Assembly (NCBI GenBank): GCA_028281445.1
Contig: JANQJW010000055.1
Coordinates: 56,444-120,443, forward strand
Reading direction: 5' to 3'
From: Planctomycetota bacterium
GTDB taxonomy: Bacteria; Planctomycetota; PLA2; JAEUHO01
Length of the DNA stretch: 64,000 nucleotides
Below the pieces are notes generated by a model. That model made no database searches and was not told the origin of the DNA. It saw only the letters and a program-made list of their open reading frames with translations. The translations under genes were made by a program, and so were the position numbers. Below, in pieces: positions 50,830-64,000 of the stretch (the first letter of the stretch is position 1; every line of letters begins with the position of its first letter).

Positions 50830-51432
50830 ATGATTACTCCCACCACCCAGGAACGCACCAGCCGGATCATCCAGACGGGCATCCTGATCGAACAGAACGT
50901 CGAGGCGCGCTACCTGCGCGTCGGTCGTGCGTTCACGTACGGTCCGATCCGCCGGCTGTTCGAAGAGTATGCGGCCGAAGTCCGCGATCACGCGCGCATC
51001 CTGTCGCGTCACCTGCGCGACCGCGATGGCGGGAAGAGCATGGTCAAGCAGTCCGGTCGTCGTCGCCGCCCGCGCGCGGCCGAGGGCCCGCCCATCCTGA
51101 CGCCTCCGGCGCTCTACCAGGGCTTCGACGAGGCCTTCCGCGCTGCCGAGCGCGCGATCGTCTTCCACCGTCGTTCGACGGAGCAGGTCGACGACCGCTA
51201 CCTGCGCAAGTTCATGGAGGTCCTGGCGGGCGATCATTCGTTCCATCTGGACATCCTCGGCCATCTCCTCGCGGACATCCGTGACCGTCCGATGCACCTC
51301 ACGCCGGGCCGCAAGCTCGCGCCGGTCGAGGTGCCGTGGGTCGCCGCGATGTTCGAGGGCGTCGTGCCGCCGTGGCGCCGCGAAGCCTCCGCCGAGATGG
51401 GCCCGCGCCGCTGGTTCATCAACTACATGTAA
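50830..51432 (+). CDS. Ferritin-like (rubrerythrin-like) four-helix protein
   Basis: 200 residues, almost all helical. Helices: TSRIIQTGILIEQNVEARYL, IRRLFEEYAAEVRDHARILS, FDEAFRAAERAIVFHRRSTE and FMEVLAGDHSFHLDILGHLL. Glu/His pairs at ILIEQNV, EVRDHAR and GDHSFHLD could bind two metals, although not every helix has a textbook ExxH. Basic patches (RRRRPRAAE) sit in the loop between helices 2 and 3. An intrinsic terminator follows, so it is probably a single-gene transcript. DNA-binding or iron storage are guesses. Confidence 0.55.
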   Translation: MITPTTQERTSRIIQTGILIEQNVEARYLRVGRAFTYGPIRRLFEEYAAEVRDHARILSRHLRDRDGGKSMVKQSGRRRRPRAAEGPPILTPPALYQGFDEAFRAAERAIVFHRRSTEQVDDRYLRKFMEVLAGDHSFHLDILGHLLADIRDRPMHLTPGRKLAPVEVPWVAAMFEGVVPPWRREASAEMGPRRWFINYM

Positions 51433-51461
51433 GGCGAAGAGCCAAGCACCATTCACCTGAA

Positions 51462-51496
51462 GGCCGGGCAGCAATGCCCGGCCTTCTTCGTTTCTT
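51462..51496 (+). terminator. Intrinsic terminator after the ferritin-like gene
   Basis: GGCCGGGCA and TGCCCGGCC form a perfect nine-pair stem with a GCAA tetraloop, followed by TTCTTCGTTTCTT. It begins 29 bases after the stop codon. Confidence 0.85.
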
Positions 51497-51500
51497 GAAC

Positions 51501-51675
51501 TACGCGGGAGGGCACAGGGCCCTCCCCACCAGGTCGACTGCGATCACCAATGGTGATCCGCACGCACAAGGGCCCCCGGACGCTTTCGTTGCCGTGGCCG
51601 TGGCCGAGAGGACGCACGCGATCGGCCAGAAGCCACGATGGTAGGAGGTTGAGGGAGGGCACAGGGCTCTCCCTA
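51501..51675. repeat. 175-bp palindromic element, copy G1 (degenerate)
   Basis: Left end TACGCGGGAGGGCACAGGGC, right end GAGGGCACAGGGCTCTCCCTA. The ends are inverted copies and the length is near 178 bp. Inner arms are less clear (ccaatggtgatccg, gtggccgtggcc). No ORF is supported within it. Confidence 0.55.
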
Positions 51676-51703
51676 CTAGGCCCCGTGTCTACAGTCTCCC
51701 TAG

Positions 51704-51768
51704 TAGGGGGCACCCTGTGTGCCCCCGCGACATCCGGTGCTCGCGGAGGGGCACAAGGCCCCTCCCTA
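51704..51768. repeat. 65-bp palindromic element, copy G2
   Basis: TAGGGGGCACCCTGTGTGCC at the left and GGGGCACAAGGCCCCTCCCTA at the right with a short spacer. Very close to copy B at 15484. It lies 28 bases after G1, so the two sit in tandem between the ferritin-like gene and the aldehyde oxidoreductase operon. Confidence 0.7.
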
Positions 51769-51786
51769 CAGCCCAAGCGCCGGCGT

Positions 51787-52050
51787 TCACCCTCCCGGAG
51801 GGGGCGTGGCCGCGATCCGATCGTGCTTGCAGCCGGGAGGCGGATCTCCGATCTCGATCCAGCTCACGGGGTCGTACGCGCTCTTCATCTCTTCCTGCGC
51901 ATCGCTGACCGTTTCGAACCACAAGTCCGCGAAGCAATCGCAGTCTTCGTCGCGATCGTACAGGTAGACAAAAACCCCTTCGCCGGAGGTCTCGTGAATC
52001 ATCACGCGTTTGACCTCGGGGTCACCGAGGACGGTTGCCCACGTGCGCAC
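51787..52050 (-). CDS. Small conserved-looking protein at the end of the oxidoreductase operon
   Basis: About 87 residues from a GTG at 52050: VRTWATVLGDPEVKRVMIHE, then VFVYLYDRDEDCDCFADLWF, SDAQEEMKSAYDPVSWIEIG and DPPPGCKHDRIA. The pattern (aromatic strand, FADxW, DAxxE, W..I.DP.PGC.HD) resembles a small family of unknown function that I recall from Actinobacteria. It starts 11 bases after the preceding stop. Longer readings upstream overlap the next gene in the wrong frame. No function is assigned. Confidence 0.55.
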   Translation of the reverse strand: MRTWATVLGDPEVKRVMIHETSGEGVFVYLYDRDEDCDCFADLWFETVSDAQEEMKSAYDPVSWIEIGDPPPGCKHDRIAATPPPGG

Positions 52051-52060
52051 GCGCGGCCGC

Positions 52061-52303
52061 TCAGAGCCTGATCGGCGCCTCGTAGCAGGCGCGGCCGGGG
52101 CCGTGGCAGTGCGCGCGGCAGGCCTCGGAGCCGTCGGGGCCGAGTGGCTCGGTTGTCTTGTCGCACCACCAGATCGGCTCGTCTCCCGTGATGCGCTCCT
52201 CGTGCTCCGAGGGGATGCCGAGGAAGGCCTCCTTCGTGAGGAGGTGGATGCAGCGGGTGCGTAGTTCCCCCTGAACCTCGCGCATGTAGTCACCTTGCGC
52301 CAT
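52061..52303 (-). CDS. Small Cys/His-containing protein in the oxidoreductase operon
   Basis: 80 residues: MAQGDYMREVQGELRTRCIH, then EERITGDEPIWWCDKTTEPL and SEACRAHCHGPGRACYEAPI. Five Cys and clustered His suggest metal or cluster binding. GGAGG precedes the ATG, which shares one base with the stop of the FAD-subunit gene (TGATG). I know no family. A role in assembly or electron transfer for the oxidoreductase is inference from position. Confidence 0.6.
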   Translation of the reverse strand: MAQGDYMREVQGELRTRCIHLLTKEAFLGIPSEHEERITGDEPIWWCDKTTEPLGPDGSEACRAHCHGPGRACYEAPIRL

Positions 52304-53292
52304 CAGGACCTCCCCCGCGCATGCTCCAACGCACGCTTGAGTGCGACCTTCGCCAGCTTCACCTTGTAGGCCGCGCCCGGAACCGGCTTTGCGTTCTTCA
52401 TCGAAGCCTCCGCCGCTGCTTGAATCGTCTTGTCCGTGCACTCCTGGCCGAGCAGGGCCCGCATTGCGGGCACAGACTGATGCGGCGCAGGCGCGATCGA
52501 ACCGAACCACACGCTCGCATCCCCGATCTTGCCGTCCGGGTCCAGCGCATAGCGAACCGCGCATGTGACCAGCGCCCAGTCGAAGGCCGCCTTCTGACGG
52601 ATCTCCGCAAAGCCCACGTACTGCTTCTCGCTGCGCGCCGGAATGTGGATCGCCTCGATCACGGCGCCTTCGGGCAGTTGCGCGTGAGACGCGGGCTTGC
52701 CGTCCCGTCGAATCCAGAGATTATCGAAGAGCGCAAACATCGACACCTCGTTGATGCGCAGCTTGATCTGCGCTTCCAACGAGCCGAGCACGGGCGCGAT
52801 GCTCGACGGGTGCGCGGAGACGCATTCGTCATCGAACACGCCGGCCGTGTCCTGCACGGCCCCGTCCTGCTTCACCGGACACTCGCTCGCACCGCGCTGG
52901 ACGCACGGAAACGACGCGCGCCGGTAGTACCCGCAGCGCGTGTGCTGGGCGAGGTTGCCCGCAATCGTCGCGCGGTTGCGGATCTGCGGGCTGGCCGCGA
53001 GGCCCGCGGCCTCCGCCAAGGTGGGCAGGAAGCGCTGGACGGCCTCGCTGTCTGCGAGCTGCTGCAGCGTGACCTTGGCACCGATGTTGATCGCACCGTC
53101 ATCCTCGATGCGGATCGCCTCGAGCCCTTCCGCATCGACGAGGCCGACGACCGTATCCGGGTCATCCACGTGCTCCTTCATGCGGTCCAGCAGGTCGATG
53201 CCGCCGGACTTGAGGATGGCGTTGGACTCCGCCTGCACCGCCTTGGACGCCTCTTCACAGGTGCGCGGCCGGACGAACTTGAAGGCCTTCAT
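52303..53292 (-). CDS. FAD- and probable [4Fe-4S]-binding subunit of an aldehyde oxidoreductase (PaoB-like)
   Basis: 329 residues. FAD_binding_5 motifs: FKFVRPRTCEEASKAV, AILKSGGIDLLDRMKEH and AASPQIRNRATIAGNLAQHT. Between the domains is a Cys-rich insert, RCGYYRRASFPCVQRGASEC, followed by DDECVSAHPSSIAP. The same spacing is found in PaoB/HcrB-type subunits, where it binds a [4Fe-4S] cluster. The C-terminal flavoprotein domain completes it. It would pass electrons between FAD and the iron-sulfur centres. It overlaps the large-subunit gene (ATGA). Confidence 0.85.
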   Translation of the reverse strand: MKAFKFVRPRTCEEASKAVQAESNAILKSGGIDLLDRMKEHVDDPDTVVGLVDAEGLEAIRIEDDGAINIGAKVTLQQLADSEAVQRFLPTLAEAAGLAASPQIRNRATIAGNLAQHTRCGYYRRASFPCVQRGASECPVKQDGAVQDTAGVFDDECVSAHPSSIAPVLGSLEAQIKLRINEVSMFALFDNLWIRRDGKPASHAQLPEGAVIEAIHIPARSEKQYVGFAEIRQKAAFDWALVTCAVRYALDPDGKIGDASVWFGSIAPAPHQSVPAMRALLGQECTDKTIQAAAEASMKNAKPVPGAAYKVKLAKVALKRALEHARGRS

Positions 53293-55547
53293 CCCTGCTT
53301 CCCTTCCAGCGCCGTCAGGACCCGGGCCGGTGTCATCGGCAACTCCGGGACCTCGACGCCGATCGCGTTGAACACCGCGTTCGCGACGGCCGCGGCGGTC
53401 GGCACGGTTGCCGGCTCGCCGAGGCCCATCATGCCGGCGTTGTTGAAGCCGCTCACGACCGACGTCATGACGGCGTCGATCTCCGGGCAGTCTGCCATGC
53501 CCATGATGCGGTAGGTGTCGAACGTCGGATTGACCATGTCGCCCAGGTTGCGGTCGAGCTGCTTCTCCTCGTAGAGCGCATAGGAGATGCCCTGGATGAC
53601 GCCGCCGTTGACCTGGTTGCGCGCCGTCAACGCGTCGACGACGCGGCCGCAGTCGTGCACCGCGACGACCTTTTCGACCGTGATGACGCCCGTCTCGGTG
53701 TCGACGGAAACCTGCGCGAACTGGCAGCCCGCCGTTTCGCGGTAGGGCGAGGTCCAGTTGCGCTGACGCTGCCCGCTGACGCGCAAACCGTCGTCGCCGA
53801 TCAGCGAACAGGCCTGCGGGAAGGTGGCACGCTTGCCTGCGGGGTCGACGAAGTCGCCGTCCGTCCACTCGATCTTGCTCTCGTCGACGTTCCATTCGAG
53901 CGCGAGCAGCGCCTTGAGGGAGTCCTTCGCGACGACGCAAGCCGTGCGGACCGCCGGGCCGATCGTCGGGGAGGTCGTGCTCCCGCCGCTGCCCGGTCCG
54001 GGCTTGAGACGCGAGTCGCCGACCTCGACGTTGATGAGCGACGGATCGGTACCGAGCTCCTCGGCCGCGAGGATTGCCATCACCGTGCGGATGCCGGTGC
54101 CGATGTCCTGCACGCAGTTCGCCACCGTCACGTTGCCCTCGCGATCGATGGCGATGTCCACGGTGTACGGACCGCCGCGCGACATGTGCCGGCCGGCCTG
54201 GCTCCAGCGGGCCGCCGCGCAGCCGAGACCACGCTTCACGACGCCCTTGTCGGAGCCGGGCACCTTGCGACGGTTCTTCTTCCAGTCGATGCGATCGGCG
54301 CCGATGCGCCACTGCACCTGCCGGATCGGATGCGGATCGTTCTTCATCCGCACCGCGAGCGGGTCCATGCCGATCTCGTGCGCGTAGCGCTCGATGATCG
54401 CCTCCATGGCGAACGAGCCCTGTGGGTGGCGCGGCGCCCGGAACGCACGGCCCCACATGGAGAACGTGTTGACCCCGTTCTGGCGCATCGCGCGGGCCGG
54501 CCAGTTGTAGACCATCGTGTTCGTCGCACCGGCACCGCGACCGCCGTTGCCGGCCGTACCCCATGTCTCCCCGCGAATCCCAAGGAACGAACCGTCCTTG
54601 GTGCCCGCGAGCTCGAGCTTCTGGATCGAGTCGGGCCGGTTGCCGCCGAGCAGGTGTTCCATGCGGCGGGAGAGCAGCATCTTCACGGGCCGCTTCGTCT
54701 TGGCGGCGAACTCCGCCGCGATGGCGTCCCACGAGCCGGGGCCGAACTTGCTGCCAAAGCCCCCGCCCATGTGCTCGGTGAGTACACGTACGCGGTTGCG
54801 CTGCACACCCAGGCCGCGCAGGAACGCGCCGCGCGCAAAGCCCGACGTCGCCTGCGTGCTCGCCCAGACCGTGGCTCCGCCGTCGGGGTTGACCTGGACG
54901 ACCGAGCCGTGCGGCTCCAGGCACGAGTGCGTCTGCACCGCAGTGCGGTACTCGCCGGCGACCTTCACGTCGGCGGAGCCGAACGCCTCGTCGATCTTGC
55001 CGCGCTGCATGGGCCTGCCGCCGCGAACGTTGGACTCGCCGCGCATGTCCACGGTCTCGGCGCCGGGCTTCATGGCGTCTTCGGTCGTACACGGGCCCGG
55101 CTTCACCTCGTAGTCGACCTGGATGGCCTGCAGGGCGTCGTCGAGGATGCCGGGACTCTCGGCGCACACGCCCGCCGCGATGTAGCCGGGATAGGTCGCG
55201 CGATTGCCCTCGAACGTCTTCACGCCGAGCACGCCCTTCATCGACTCCGCCTTGGATGCGTCGACCTTCTTGATGATCGCGTGGGCATGCGGCGACGTGA
55301 CGAAACCGCAGTACGTCATGCCGGCAGTATTGATGTCGTAGGTGTACTTCGCCGCACCCGTGACCTTGGCGGGTGCGTCGAGGCGCGGGATGTCGTGGCC
55401 GACGTGGCGCAAGGGGGTATCGACCGGCCACGGCTCGGCGTCGAGCTCGTGGACCTCGACCGTGATCTCCTGGACGGCCCCTTCGACCTCCTTGCGGTAC
55501 TTCTCGAAGTTCTCGATCCCGACCTTGTAGGTGACCTGGCGCGGCAT
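53289..55547 (-). CDS. Molybdenum-cofactor-binding subunit of an aldehyde/xanthine oxidoreductase (PaoC-like)
   Basis: 752 residues. Xanthine oxidase-family landmarks: RLDAPAKVTGAAKYTYDI, TEHMGGGFGSKFGPGSWDA, CVQDIGTGIRTVMAILAAEE, VHDCGRVVDALTARNQVNGG and MGLGEPATVPTAAAVANAVF, whose Glu is the catalytic base. It oxidises an aldehyde or heterocycle at the Mo centre. I chose ATG 55547, two bases after the small-subunit stop. It has no signal of its own and would be exported with the Tat-signalled small subunit. The substrate is unknown. Confidence 0.88.
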   Translation of the reverse strand: MPRQVTYKVGIENFEKYRKEVEGAVQEITVEVHELDAEPWPVDTPLRHVGHDIPRLDAPAKVTGAAKYTYDINTAGMTYCGFVTSPHAHAIIKKVDASKAESMKGVLGVKTFEGNRATYPGYIAAGVCAESPGILDDALQAIQVDYEVKPGPCTTEDAMKPGAETVDMRGESNVRGGRPMQRGKIDEAFGSADVKVAGEYRTAVQTHSCLEPHGSVVQVNPDGGATVWASTQATSGFARGAFLRGLGVQRNRVRVLTEHMGGGFGSKFGPGSWDAIAAEFAAKTKRPVKMLLSRRMEHLLGGNRPDSIQKLELAGTKDGSFLGIRGETWGTAGNGGRGAGATNTMVYNWPARAMRQNGVNTFSMWGRAFRAPRHPQGSFAMEAIIERYAHEIGMDPLAVRMKNDPHPIRQVQWRIGADRIDWKKNRRKVPGSDKGVVKRGLGCAAARWSQAGRHMSRGGPYTVDIAIDREGNVTVANCVQDIGTGIRTVMAILAAEELGTDPSLINVEVGDSRLKPGPGSGGSTTSPTIGPAVRTACVVAKDSLKALLALEWNVDESKIEWTDGDFVDPAGKRATFPQACSLIGDDGLRVSGQRQRNWTSPYRETAGCQFAQVSVDTETGVITVEKVVAVHDCGRVVDALTARNQVNGGVIQGISYALYEEKQLDRNLGDMVNPTFDTYRIMGMADCPEIDAVMTSVVSGFNNAGMMGLGEPATVPTAAAVANAVFNAIGVEVPELPMTPARVLTALEGKQG

Positions 55548-55549
55548 GA

Positions 55550-56179
55550 TCAGCTCCCCTTCCGCGCGCAGGCGAGCGCGGCCTTGAGGACGTGGGGATA
55601 CGTGCCGCAGCGGCAGAGGTTGCCGGCGCACGCGGCGCGGGCCTGGTCTTCGGTGAGGTCCTTCCCGTGCTTCTTCACGGCCCACGCGGCCGACATCACC
55701 ATGCCGGGCGTGCAGAACCCGCACTGCAGGGCGTCTTCGGCGACGAACGTCTTCTGGATCGAGGACATGGCCTCCGGCGTGCCGAGCCCTTCCACCGTGG
55801 TGACCTTGCGGCCCGCGGCTTCGACACCGAGGACCGTGCACGCGTACACGGGTTTCTCGTCGAGCCACACGGTGCACGCGCCGCACGTCCCGCGATCGCA
55901 CACCGGCTTGGCGCCGGTGAGGTCGAGGGGCAGGCGGAGGACCTCGAGCAGCGTCTGGCGCGGCTCGATCTCCAGCTTCTTCTTCGCGCCGTTGACGTCG
56001 AGCTCGACCGGCACGGTGCCGGGGCCCTGCACGTTCGCAGGCACCGTGTCGCTTTCCTTCGCGCCGGCTTCGATGGAGCGGAAGACGGCGCCGGCCGCGG
56101 CGGCAGCGCCGGCGCCCTTGAAGAGCGCGCGCCGGGTCAGTCCGCTGGGCTTGTCATCGCGGGGGGAGTCGTCGGACAT
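55550..56179 (-). CDS. Tat-exported [2Fe-2S] subunit of the aldehyde oxidoreductase (PaoA-like)
   Basis: 209 residues. A twin-arginine signal LTRRALFKGAGAAAAAGAVF precedes two [2Fe-2S] domains: CDRGTCGACTVWLDEKPVYAC (plant-type) and ALQCGFCTPGMVMSAAWAV with CAGNLCRCGTYPHVLKA (C-terminal). ATG 56179 follows AGGAGGT and puts the RR in the right place; ATG 56227 is an in-frame alternative. It is the first gene of the five-gene operon, and its Tat signal implies a periplasmic enzyme. Confidence 0.9.
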   Translation of the reverse strand: MSDDSPRDDKPSGLTRRALFKGAGAAAAAGAVFRSIEAGAKESDTVPANVQGPGTVPVELDVNGAKKKLEIEPRQTLLEVLRLPLDLTGAKPVCDRGTCGACTVWLDEKPVYACTVLGVEAAGRKVTTVEGLGTPEAMSSIQKTFVAEDALQCGFCTPGMVMSAAWAVKKHGKDLTEDQARAACAGNLCRCGTYPHVLKAALACARKGS

Positions 56180-56270
56180 GAGACCTCCTGGACGGGCGAC
56201 GGTACTCCTCGTGCCAGAGACGGTCAACGAGGCCCGGTCTGCCGCAGCCTGAAACCCTGCGCGAGGCTGC

Positions 56271-57739
56271 TCAGCGCATGAAGAGCGTGCGCCGCACCAG
56301 GGTGCCGGGACGGAGGTCCGCCGTCTTCGGCGTGCTCTTCAGGCCCGTCGGGCTGAGGACCTGGACTTGGACCTTGCCCGGGGGGAGCGACACGGTGTAC
56401 TCACTCGTGTGCGAGACGTAGGCCGTGAACCCGCCGACCGGCCCGTCCTTCGTCAGCGGCCGGAAGTCGATGCGATAGCCGAGGCCGCCCCCGCGAACCT
56501 GGCCGCGCATCGTGCCGCCCCTCTGCACGTCCTTGATCTCGACGGCCTCCTCGCCGTCCTCGACGACGCCGCGCCACCAGGCCCCCTTGTCGGTCTTGAG
56601 CAGCCACGTCTGGCGACCGGGCATCGTGACGACCGCACCGCCCCGCAGCGGCACGCGACCGAAGGCCTTGCCGCCGGGATAGCGCACGTAGGCTTCGACG
56701 ATCTTCCCGTCTGCGAACGCGTACCGACGCTCGACCGCTCGCTTCGGATCGAGCGCCACGATGTGCATCCCACCGCGGACACGCCGATCCTCGGCCTCGA
56801 GATCGAAGACGACATGCCGCCCCGCATCCGGTACCGCAATCCGGAGGCCTCCGCCCAAGACAGCAACGCCGTCGAACCGCACGATGCCGTTGCGCGAGGC
56901 TTCTTCGTACGCGCTGGGGAACGGCATGTTGCGCAAGGCGACCTGCACCTTCATGCCGTCGGCGACCGTCTCGGCACCCGGCGGCGGGACGAGCACGAGG
57001 CGCAGCGGCGCGTGCGACGCGCCGTGCACCATCGCCAGGCGGGGGAGATCCGAGTAGACGGGATCCTTGATGACGTAGCTGAGCAGGTTGGTCACATGCC
57101 CGGTGGTCATCTGGCCGAGCACACGGAAGATCGTGCCGTGCTTCCAGGCGGCCTCGTCGAAACGCAGTGCGATGATCCCCTCGTCGTCGAGCTCGATCTC
57201 GAGCTCGGCCTTGCGAAACGGTCCGGTCGGGTCGGAAGCGGGTCGGTACTCCGCGCCCCACGTCTCGCTGAGCTGCCAGATGTTCGGGTCCGACGGGGCG
57301 ACGTAGATCGAGCGCGGCTTGCCGATGCGCACCGGCGTGACCGGCTCCCCCGGTCCGCGGAGCACAGGCACCGAACTCCCCAGGCCGCCCGACCACAACA
57401 TGCCCCAGCCCGTGTCCGTGAAGACGCGGTAACGGCCGGGCGGCGCGTCGGGGCCGATGAAGAGATCCGCCTCGCCGCCGAACGGCTCGACGTCGTAGAC
57501 CTTGCTGCGCTCGTCGGCGGACTGGATCTTCAGCTTGCCGTCGAACGCGCCGTCGAGCGTGCTCGTCACGATGCGCAAGCGGACACCCGGCCGGTCTTCG
57601 TCGCCGCCGCAGCCGGCGACCAGCGGCAGCACGAGCACGCAGAGGAACAGGGGGCAGGAACGGTACGGTCGCAACGGAAACGAACTCCTGCCGGCAGCCC
57701 CTCGCGCACTGGAGCGCACGACCGAGGGTCGCGCGCGCC

Positions 57740-57743
<4 letters not shown>
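56271..57743 (-). CDS. Lipoprotein of unknown function, coupled to uvrA
   Basis: 490 residues. After a basic stretch comes a lipoprotein signal, PLFLCVLVLPLVAGC. The rest is beta-rich with repeated Ig/carboxypeptidase-regulatory-like signatures (GRYRVFTDTGWGMLWSGG; GRHVVFDLEAEDRRVRGGMH; SEYTVSLPPGKVQVQVLSPT). ATG 57743 overlaps the uvrA stop (ATGA), supporting that start; a TTG at 57674 would give a shorter signal peptide. Despite the coupling, a DNA-repair role is unlikely; it probably acts at the envelope. Confidence 0.65.
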
Positions 57744-63361
<5,618 letters not shown>

Positions 63362-63441
63362 GGCGGCCGATGCTACGGAGGCCCGGGCCCGACCCGTCGA
63401 TTAACCGAACACGGTCCATCAGCGGGGCGTGGGAGTCGCCG

Positions 63442-63587
63442 TTTGGGCCGCTGGGGCGAAGGTGCCGCAAAGCCGGCGAGGACGAAGCGTGGCAAGCCAC
63501 GCGAGGACGAGAGCGAAGCGGCCGGCGCAGCGCCACCGAGCATCCAGCGGCCCAAAGAAGTTCGGCGTGGCGGTTGCCCGCCACGCC
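63442..63587. repeat. Compound inverted repeat
   Basis: TTTGGGCCGCTGG (63442-63454) and CCAGCGGCCCAAA (63544-63556) are perfect inverted copies about 90 bases apart. Between them lie a smaller hairpin (CGTGGCaaGCCACG, about 63489-63502) and twin cgaggacga motifs. A second hairpin, GGCGTGGCGG-TTGC-CCGCCACGCC, follows at 63564-63587. Not homologous to the TAG/CTA elements. No gene is supported from 63362 to the end of the window. Confidence 0.6.
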
Positions 63588-63751
63588 GAGGCAGAAGGAA
63601 GGTTGACGCCCTAGCGGGTAACGGCCGCTTCGGACGCCAATGGCGAAGATGACGGGTCAACGTCACCCGTGAGTCTCCGTCCACGCTTTTTGGGCAACGA
63701 GCAGCCCACCCAGAGCCGGTTCCCCCCTGCCAATCCACGGCATGCAAGTAC

Positions 63752-63877
63752 TGAGTACTGAGGGCTGAGAACGAGAACGGGTTCGGGAACGGGGGCTGAG
63801 TACTGCGTGCTGAGAACGAGAACGGGTTCGGGAACGGGGGCTGAGTGTGCGCGCTGAGAACGAGAACGGGTATACCC
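63752..63877. repeat. 45-bp tandem repeat, about 2.8 copies
   Basis: Units start at 63752, 63797 and 63842, each ctgagtactg(n)ctgagaac then gagaacgggttcgggaacgg. The third unit diverges after gagaacgggt. The 45-bp period is a multiple of three but no frame is gene-like. Related fragments (cccagcactcg, tctcgttcccg) continue to the window end. Confidence 0.75.
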
Positions 63878-64000
63878 AGCACCCATCACTCGTTTCTCGA
63901 TCCAGTTCCCGGCGCCCAATCCCCAGCACTCGAACCCGATCTCGTTCCCGTGCTCAGCACCCAGCACTCGGTACCCATCCCCAAAACGAAGCAAGGCCCG

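Noticed and set aside
63752..63877. CRISPR array
   Set aside because: The units are contiguous with no unique spacers and diverge gradually.

Overview
This is a high-GC chromosomal window densely packed with genes on both strands. The gene content points to a bacterium with an outer membrane, most likely Planctomycetota or a relative. The clues are mcsA-mcsB next to clpC without CtsR, a double-length UvrA, a VIT/VWA protein, a prenyltransferase-repeat protein, YdjY- and PEGA-type envelope proteins, and Lnt with several lipoproteins. The placement is inference; there is no rRNA or other marker gene. I found no tRNA, CRISPR array or classical insertion sequence.

Layout. 1-6.6 kb is the edge of a polysaccharide locus: the start of an ABC exporter, an FkbM methyltransferase, a PaaK/CapK-like adenylate-forming enzyme, a WbpA-type dehydrogenase, a PP2C-like phosphatase, a twice-deleted galE pseudogene and a WbpP-like epimerase. 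6.5-11.5 kb holds envelope genes, a fatty acid hydroxylase and a DUF3179 protein that is probably a selenoprotein: an in-frame UGA sits in the CxxC position and a SECIS-like hairpin follows it. 11.6-18.4 kb carries a PEGA lipoprotein, murD and the protein-arginine-phosphorylation/proteolysis set mcsA-mcsB-small ORF-clpC. 18.6-25.8 kb has a YdjY-like anchored protein, a membrane protein, inositol-3-phosphate synthase, thiE and a large secreted protein of unknown role. 25.9-32.8 kb, mostly on the minus strand, has a NAT-like protein lacking its Cys, a PAP2 phosphatase, a two-component system, a VIT/VWA protein and dtd. A dGTPase follows on the plus strand.

34.1-39.1 kb, minus strand, contains a retron-type reverse transcriptase with a candidate msr-msd RNA upstream, a DUF523-DUF1722 protein and a large hybrid histidine kinase. 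39.2-45.1 kb, plus strand, has a MoaD-like protein, a BNR-repeat protein, a BtuF-like binding protein, a CYTH protein, a carboxypeptidase-regulatory-like protein and a prenyltransferase-repeat protein. 45.3-50.4 kb, minus strand, has lnt, apgM, a secreted protein and a methyltransferase. 50.5-51.5 kb has a ferritin-like gene behind a hairpin-rich leader. 51.8-56.2 kb, minus strand, is a PaoABC-like Tat-exported aldehyde oxidoreductase operon with two tiny genes. 56.3-63.4 kb, minus strand, is a lipoprotein and a four-ATPase tandem UvrA. The last 600 bases are non-coding repeats.

Scattered between genes is a family of palindromic elements. Three copies are exactly 178 bp (TAG...CTA, with terminal inverted repeats that are themselves palindromic) and others are about 66, 126 or 175 bp. 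Their terminal TAG serves as the stop codon of the flanking gene at six gene ends. The most interesting items are the probable selenoprotein, the retron, and this stop-codon-donating repeat family.
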